Part shown: in pieces, positions 59,627 to 64,000 of the stretch
Numbering within the stretch: position 1 is the first letter of the stretch
Layout: the number at the start of each line of letters is the position of its first letter
Assembly (NCBI GenBank): GCA_964549505.1
Contig: CAZJVD010000006.1
Location: 62,001-126,000, forward strand
DNA length: 64,000 bases
Direction of reading: 5' to 3'
Origin: CAZJVD01 sp964549505
Lineage (GTDB): Bacteria > Bdellovibrionota > UBA1018 > CAZJVD01
Translations under genes and position numbers: made by a program
Notes under the pieces: model-generated
What the model saw: only the letters and a program-made list of their open reading frames with translations
Database searches by the model: none
Told to the model about the DNA's origin: nothing

Positions 59627-60676
59627 CTACATGTTGAGCATACGCTCAAACTCAGCCAAAAGATCGTCGTCCGTTTTTGGCTTCGCTTGTTGGTCAGCGG
59701 GAGCTTCGCCTGCGGCGGCTGGTTTAGCGGCTTCGGTAGCGGGCGCTGGCGTTTCAGTCTGCTTGATGCTCTCAGCGACCGTACTAGCGAGCTGGTCAAA
59801 TTTTCCCGTCGCATCGGCGGCTGGTGCTGTTGCGACTGCGGGAGCCGCAGCTGGAGCAGGCGTCGCCTTAGGTTCCGGTGATGCTGGAGCGGGCGCGGGT
59901 TCTGGCGTCGGCTCGGGCGCTTCCGCGGCAACCTCTGGGACAGCCTCTTTGGTCACTTCTGCGGCGGCGGGTGCGGGAGAAACATTCGCAGGTGCCACAG
60001 TCGAAGGCTCTGGCATTTTTCCGTTGCTTGCTTCGAGCGCTTCTTTGAGCTTTTTGTTTTCCTGCTGAAGGCGCTTGAGGTTAGCAAGATCGTCTTCGAT
60101 CACGCTGTACTCGGCCAAGCGTTCTTCGAGTTCTTTGACCTTCTTCTGAAGATCATCGCCACCCTGAGACGCTGGCATTGCGTCTTTTTGGGCTTTCAAA
60201 AGTTCTAATTCTTTACGCAAGCGATCGCGATCGGTTTCGATCCCTTTCATCGCCTGTCCTTGTGTGGCCAGTTTGCCTTCCAGTTCCTGAAGCTTGAGTC
60301 CCAACGCCGGATCGGGAATGAGTTGCACGGTGGGCTGCGGGGCTGGCGCCGGAGCGACAGGCGCGGCCGTTACGGCTCTCAAGCGTCCTTGGATGTCTTT
60401 GGAAATGTCTTTGGGGTCTCGAAGAAGGTCGGGCGAAAACTTATCACCGGCCAATAATCCAAAGAGTTGGGTTCGAATGAGATGCGCTTCGTGAATCAAC
60501 TGATTGAGATACGTGCGAACAAGTCCCGAGGGGACTGCTTCGCCGACCACACCGGTCTTCCGTCGCTTTAAGATCCAATGAACACAATACGCGGCAACCA
60601 GACCCGTGATGAGGATCAACTCGATGAGCAGTGCTTCAGTGCTGAAGCGCGAAAAAAAGTAAACGAAGCCTTCCAT
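59627..60676 (-). CDS. Membrane-anchored coiled-coil protein with Pro/Ala-rich tail
   Basis: A 349-aa protein with one N-terminal transmembrane helix (LLIELILITGLVAAYCVHW), a short helical region and a coiled coil at about residues 125-220 (LKLQELEGKLATQG, DLQKKVKELEERLAEY, LKRLQQENKKLKEALEAS). A long Pro/Ala/Glu low-complexity segment follows, then an acidic end DDDLLAEFERMLNM. The function is unknown; the layout suits an envelope-spanning or scaffold role. It is followed by the HEAT-like gene. Confidence 0.7.
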   Translation of the reverse strand: MEGFVYFFSRFSTEALLIELILITGLVAAYCVHWILKRRKTGVVGEAVPSGLVRTYLNQLIHEAHLIRTQLFGLLAGDKFSPDLLRDPKDISKDIQGRLRAVTAAPVAPAPAPQPTVQLIPDPALGLKLQELEGKLATQGQAMKGIETDRDRLRKELELLKAQKDAMPASQGGDDLQKKVKELEERLAEYSVIEDDLANLKRLQQENKKLKEALEASNGKMPEPSTVAPANVSPAPAAAEVTKEAVPEVAAEAPEPTPEPAPAPASPEPKATPAPAAAPAVATAPAADATGKFDQLASTVAESIKQTETPAPATEAAKPAAAGEAPADQQAKPKTDDDLLAEFERMLNM

Positions 60677-60773
60677 TTCTCTCTAGAAGTGTACGCGACA
60701 TTTTTCCGAGCATCCAGTGAGTGCCGTACGAAGGCTGAGAAGAGGCAACAATGACCGCGTCAGTTCTTTGACG

Positions 60774-61589
60774 TCAGATTCGCCGAAGGATGGGCAAAAG
60801 CGCTCCGTGAATCCGTCGATTCGACGCTACGATTCCGCGCGATCCCAAACGATACGTACGTCCATCGAACTCAGTCACGCGACCGCCAGCCTCGGTGACC
60901 AGTAGCGTTCCGGCGGCGACATCCCATGGGGAGAGTCCGTTCTCCCAAAAGCCATCGAAGAGACCGCACGCCGTGTATGCGAGATCGAGTGCCGCGGCTC
61001 CAGGGCGACGAACCCCTTGCGAGCGTACGCTCAGTTTCTCAAAAGCCTGCAGTTCGGATCTCAGAAGACCGTCGCGGCTCGTGCTGAATCCCGTGGAAAG
61101 CAACGCTCGCTCGAGCGTCGCCACCCGACTGACATGAATTTTCTTACCGTTCCGGCGTGCGCCGCGACCTTTTTCTGCGATGAACAGTTCGCGTGTGATC
61201 GGTTGGTAGATCACACCTAGAACCAGAACACCGCGAATCTCGAGGCCAATCGAAACACAGAACATCGGGAAGCTGTGAATAAAATTGGTGGTGCCATCCA
61301 GTGGATCGACAATCCATCGCCCTACCGAAAGCGTTTCGTGAGGTCGGTAACCGCTCTCTTCGCCAAGAAAATCGAGTGGGATTCCGGTGGAGCCGAGAAT
61401 CTTTCGACAAACCTGTTCTGATTCACGATCGGCCACGGTGACGATGCTCGAGTCGGGTTTGGACAGGTGTCTGAGCGGGCGCGTGAAGTAGCGGCGCAAG
61501 ACCCGCCCGGAAGCGAGCGCTGCCCGAACTGCCGTACGTCGACAGCGATCGAGTTCGGCTTGAGTGAGCGTTACTGGCTTCGCGCCCAT
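60774..61589 (-). CDS. Inositol monophosphatase family protein
   Basis: A 271-aa metal-dependent phosphatase of the SuhB/inositol-monophosphatase family. DFLGEESGYR gives the metal-binding Glu, WIVDPLDGTTNFIHSFP the DPxDGT motif, and SPWDVAAGTLLVTEAGG the second signature. The substrate may be inositol phosphate, another sugar phosphate or 3'-phosphoadenosine phosphate; the sequence alone does not tell. The ATG at 61589 lies inside the end of the aminotransferase gene (19-nt overlap). Confidence 0.88.
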   Translation of the reverse strand: MGAKPVTLTQAELDRCRRTAVRAALASGRVLRRYFTRPLRHLSKPDSSIVTVADRESEQVCRKILGSTGIPLDFLGEESGYRPHETLSVGRWIVDPLDGTTNFIHSFPMFCVSIGLEIRGVLVLGVIYQPITRELFIAEKGRGARRNGKKIHVSRVATLERALLSTGFSTSRDGLLRSELQAFEKLSVRSQGVRRPGAAALDLAYTACGLFDGFWENGLSPWDVAAGTLLVTEAGGRVTEFDGRTYRLGSRGIVASNRRIHGALLPILRRI

Positions 61590-62449
61590 GCTTGAAATTC
61601 TTGTCGGAGTTCCAGAGTAACAGGCCCCGGTGTTCCTTGATGGATCGCTGTTTGGTCGACAGCGACGATCGGGAACACATCTTTGACCGAGCTCGTGAGA
61701 AAAACCTCCTGCGCCTGGTACAAGTGTTCCGGCATAAAAAGGGACTCGCGTGTGGTGAGACCCTTGTCGCGCGCGATGCGAAGCGTATGGCGTCGCGTGA
61801 TTCCGTCGAGAATGCCGACAGAAAGAGGAGGCGTGACCACGATGCCATCGCGGACATACCAAATGTTAAACGTCGTGCCTTCGGTGACGAAGCCTTCGTG
61901 GTTCAGCATGATGGCATCATCGTAGCCGTCGCTCTCAGCTTCAAAAAATGCAAGAACGCTGTTGAGGTAGTTACCGGATTTCATTGCTGGATCGAGCGCG
62001 TTCGGGTGATTGCGAATACGTTTAGCGATTTTTATTCGGATTCCTTTTCGCACGGCTGACTCATCAAAGGTCGGTAACGTTTCGGCAACGACGACATAAG
62101 GAAACCATTCGCGAATTCCCTTTTCAGAGAACAGTATGTCACCACGCCCACGACTTACCATGAACCGTATATACACTTCGTCTTTTGGAAAGCGCTGTTT
62201 GAAAGCCTCGACCGTATCCAGAATCGCGGACCGGAACTGGGGCATTCGGCTCTGCAGGTCCATGCGCGCTAAATGTGCTGACGCTTTAAGGCGCTCGAGA
62301 TGCTCGTCCAATGCGAGAAGTTTTCGTGAGTAAGTACGAACGACCTCGTAAAGGCTGTCGCCGTACAAGTATCCGCGATCCAATGGTGAAATGCGTGCTT
62401 CCGCCTCGTCGGTGATACGGCCATTGACGTTCACAATTCGGTTTTTCAT
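61571..62449 (-). CDS. Class IV PLP aminotransferase (D-Ala or branched-chain type)
   Basis: A 292-aa fold-type IV PLP enzyme. The N-terminus VNGRITDEAEARISPLDRGYLYGDSLYEVVRT is typical. Lys in MKSGNYLNSVLA is the expected PLP-binding residue. Glu in VTEGTTFNIW and TSSVKDVFPI are further marks. D-amino-acid transaminase, branched-chain aminotransferase and aminodeoxychorismate lyase share this fold; D-amino acid or branched-chain activity seems most likely. The ATG at 62449 is preferred to 62461. It diverges from hflX with only 15 nt between the two start codons. Confidence 0.83.
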   Translation of the reverse strand: MKNRIVNVNGRITDEAEARISPLDRGYLYGDSLYEVVRTYSRKLLALDEHLERLKASAHLARMDLQSRMPQFRSAILDTVEAFKQRFPKDEVYIRFMVSRGRGDILFSEKGIREWFPYVVVAETLPTFDESAVRKGIRIKIAKRIRNHPNALDPAMKSGNYLNSVLAFFEAESDGYDDAIMLNHEGFVTEGTTFNIWYVRDGIVVTPPLSVGILDGITRRHTLRIARDKGLTTRESLFMPEHLYQAQEVFLTSSVKDVFPIVAVDQTAIHQGTPGPVTLELRQEFQAWARSQ

Positions 62450-62464
62450 GTTAGCTGTCATACC

Positions 62465-63754
62465 ATGAAAGAGACCTGGACAGGATCCGCATTTGTTCTT
62501 GTGCCGCACTGGCCGAAGGGTGCAGGCAGCGACGGTACCGATGCGACCGTTTTCGACAACGGCGAAGAAATGACCGAACTGTTACGAACACTTTCGGTCC
62601 GTGCCGCGGGTATCGAAGTCTTACGGGTGCGTCGGATCCATCCGGCTACTTTTGTTGGAAAAGGCAAACTCGAAGAACTCTTGCAGTCCGAAGAATTTGC
62701 GGAATTGGATTTTGTCGTGATCGACGCAGAGCTCAGTCCATCGCAGATGAGAAATATCGAGACGTTGCTCAAGAAACCGATTCTCGATCGTCCGGGTGTG
62801 ATTCTTGAGATCTTTTATCGTAATGCGCGTACGCGAGAGGCAAAGACGCAAGTCGAGCTCGCGCGCCTTCAGTATCTCTTGCCACGTCTGACACGAATGT
62901 GGAGTCACTTCGAACGACAGCGAGGAGGGGGTGTCGGAAACCGAGGGATGGGTGAGCGACAGATCGAGGTCGACCGTCGTTTGATTAAGAAGCGGATCTC
63001 TGTACTCGAAGACAAGCTCAAAACTATTTCGAAGAACCGCGGTGTGCAACGCCAAGGACGGGCTGACATCCTGAAAGTCGCGTTTGTGGGTTACACGAAC
63101 GCAGGTAAGAGCACGCTCCTCAACGCGCTTACGAAAAGTTCGGTGGTCGCGGAAGACAAGCTGTTTGCAACCCTGGACACGACGGCGCGCGCACTCAATC
63201 CTGATTTTCACCCTCCCATTGTTGCCATGGATACGGTGGGTTTCATCAGGCGCCTTCCCCCATCACTTGTCGCGAGCTTTCGCTCGACGTTAGAAGAGTT
63301 GCGATCGGCGCATCTCTTGGTCCATGTTCTCGACGCTTCTTCACAGGACGTTCGTTCGCAGATGGACACGACCGAAAGTGTTTTAAAGGAGCTTGAACTC
63401 GATGCGATTCCACGGATGGTGATTTTTAACAAGATGGACCTTGTTGAGGCGCGAGGCGAGGGAGAGCTCAACTGGCTTCGTACCGTCGGACGCGGAGCGC
63501 TTCGCGTATCGGCGCTACGCGAAGCGGATCTTAAACGCTTACGTGAAGCGATTGAAAATCATTTTAAAGCTAGTCTTCCACTGTTGGAGCTCATGGTGCC
63601 GTATGACCATGGAGATATTCAGGCAAAGGTTCGAGCTGTTGGATTCGTAGAAACCGAACGACCTCATGAGCAAGGAATATTTTTTCGGGTTAGGATAGCT
63701 CCTGAATGGATTGGAAGACTCGGACTCGCATCCTATCGATTGGGATCTGCTTAA
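62465..63754 (+). CDS. hflX: GTPase HflX
   Basis: Ribosome-associated GTPase that splits stalled or heat-damaged ribosomes. The 429-aa protein has the HflX N-domain (FVGKGKLEEL, then DAELSPSQMRNIE), the linker signature MGERQIEVDRRLIKKRI with a Gly-rich loop (RGGGVGNRGMG), and the G domain: GYTNAGKSTLLNAL, DTVGFIRRLP and NKMD. The length matches E. coli HflX (426 aa). No ribosome site is obvious before the ATG, and the divergent gene starts 15 nt away, so a very short leader is possible. The next gene begins inside its 3' end. Confidence 0.94.
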   Translation: MKETWTGSAFVLVPHWPKGAGSDGTDATVFDNGEEMTELLRTLSVRAAGIEVLRVRRIHPATFVGKGKLEELLQSEEFAELDFVVIDAELSPSQMRNIETLLKKPILDRPGVILEIFYRNARTREAKTQVELARLQYLLPRLTRMWSHFERQRGGGVGNRGMGERQIEVDRRLIKKRISVLEDKLKTISKNRGVQRQGRADILKVAFVGYTNAGKSTLLNALTKSSVVAEDKLFATLDTTARALNPDFHPPIVAMDTVGFIRRLPPSLVASFRSTLEELRSAHLLVHVLDASSQDVRSQMDTTESVLKELELDAIPRMVIFNKMDLVEARGEGELNWLRTVGRGALRVSALREADLKRLREAIENHFKASLPLLELMVPYDHGDIQAKVRAVGFVETERPHEQGIFFRVRIAPEWIGRLGLASYRLGSA

Positions 63755-64000
63755 GCGCGTGTTCCTCGCAGCTGGCGCGTGCGGGCGTTTTTGTTTCGCA
63801 AACCGATGTCTCTGCGACGCCCCTTAATGACTCGAAGGTCACTGAGCTGCGGCCGACGGAACGCAATCCGTGGCGCCAGACGTGGGAGCTAGCGCGGCGT
63901 GTGTTTCCGCTTGGACTCGAAGCTAAAACGACGGCGGCCCTCGGAATGTACCAAGGTTCCGTTCAGGGGATTCGTCTTGCGACCGAAGTTTTTGTTCGTC
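63706..64000 (+). CDS. Partial lipoprotein gene (5' end only)
   Basis: An open frame in a different phase starts at ATG 63706, 49 nt before the hflX stop, and runs off the window. The first residues (MDWKTRTRILSIGICLSACSS) read as a lipoprotein signal with lipobox LSAC. The visible mature part (about 80 residues) has no recognised motif (RNPWRQTWELARRVFPLG). The overlap implies coupling to hflX. The rest lies outside the window. Confidence 0.65.
   Translation, partial: MDWKTRTRILSIGICLSACSSQLARAGVFVSQTDVSATPLNDSKVTELRPTERNPWRQTWELARRVFPLGLEAKTTAALGMYQGSVQGIRLATEVFVR

Noticed and set aside
1..64000. tRNA, rRNA, CRISPR arrays, prophage or transposase genes
   Set aside because: None was found by eye: no CCA-ended cloverleaf, no regularly spaced direct repeats with unique spacers, and no integrase or transposase motif in any frame.

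Overview
The window is one contiguous, gene-dense piece of a Gram-negative chromosome with moderately high GC and many GTG/TTG starts. Outer-membrane functions are present: a KdsD-type arabinose-5-phosphate isomerase, TolQ/TolR-type proteins, SurA/PpiD-like and BamC-like lipoproteins. Other features are FHA-GGDEF and PilZ c-di-GMP proteins, TPR proteins ending in a winged helix, RCC1-like secreted proteins and a von Willebrand lipoprotein. Together these fit a member of the Bdellovibrionota/Oligoflexia. That placement is an inference from gene style and was not tested by a search. No rRNA, tRNA, CRISPR array, phage or transposase gene was seen.

Layout. (1) 0.09-11.5 kb: a tightly overlapping purine operon purF-purC-purD-purN-purL-purQ-purH-purM, followed by an AddB-like PD-(D/E)XK nuclease. 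(2) 14.3-15.4 kb: tolR/tolQ on the minus strand, then a 460-bp gap containing a 154-bp imperfect inverted repeat. (3) 15.8-22.4 kb: four overlapping or abutting genes of unknown role: a secreted helical protein, a secreted RCC1-like propeller, a cytoplasmic helical-repeat/winged-helix protein and a membrane-anchored trypsin-like protein that lacks the expected Asp. A vWA lipoprotein follows, then a convergent secreted protein, with a 212-bp near-perfect hairpin between them. (4) 25.0-28.4 kb: ettA, a sugar nucleotidyltransferase and a LegB-like dehydratase. (5) 28.5-32.7 kb (minus): acyl-CoA dehydrogenase, pgi, FHA-diguanylate cyclase and PilZ protein. (6) 32.9-38.2 kb: a GH42-like protein, a hypothetical, a serine beta-lactamase-like protein and rlmN. 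(7) 38.2-43.9 kb (minus): mreC-mreD-mrdA-rodA, then an HD-GYP protein. (8) 43.9-51.9 kb: a PpiD-like protein, an alpha/beta hydrolase, a TPR-winged-helix regulator that appears to use an ATT start, uvrA and two small secreted proteins. (9) 51.9-58.2 kb (minus): kdsD, a zinc-ribbon membrane protein, a SurA-N/DsbA-like lipoprotein, a MurF-Sua5 fusion and an M19 dipeptidase. (10) 58.2-64 kb: a BamC-like lipoprotein, HEAT-like and coiled-coil envelope proteins, an inositol-phosphatase-like enzyme, a class IV aminotransferase, hflX and the start of a lipoprotein gene.

How the genes work together. The purine operon encodes most of the route from PRPP to IMP; purE, purK and purB are not here. Much of the rest serves the envelope: cell elongation (MreCD/PBP2/RodA), peptidoglycan precursor ligation (MurF), Kdo supply (KdsD), chaperoning and disulfide chemistry, and c-di-GMP signalling by one synthase, one PilZ receptor and one HD-GYP protein. 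The least explained locus is the 15.8-22.4 kb cluster, which joins secreted and anchored modules to a putative DNA-binding protein in one transcription unit. The MurF-Sua5 fusion and the two long hairpin elements also stand out.
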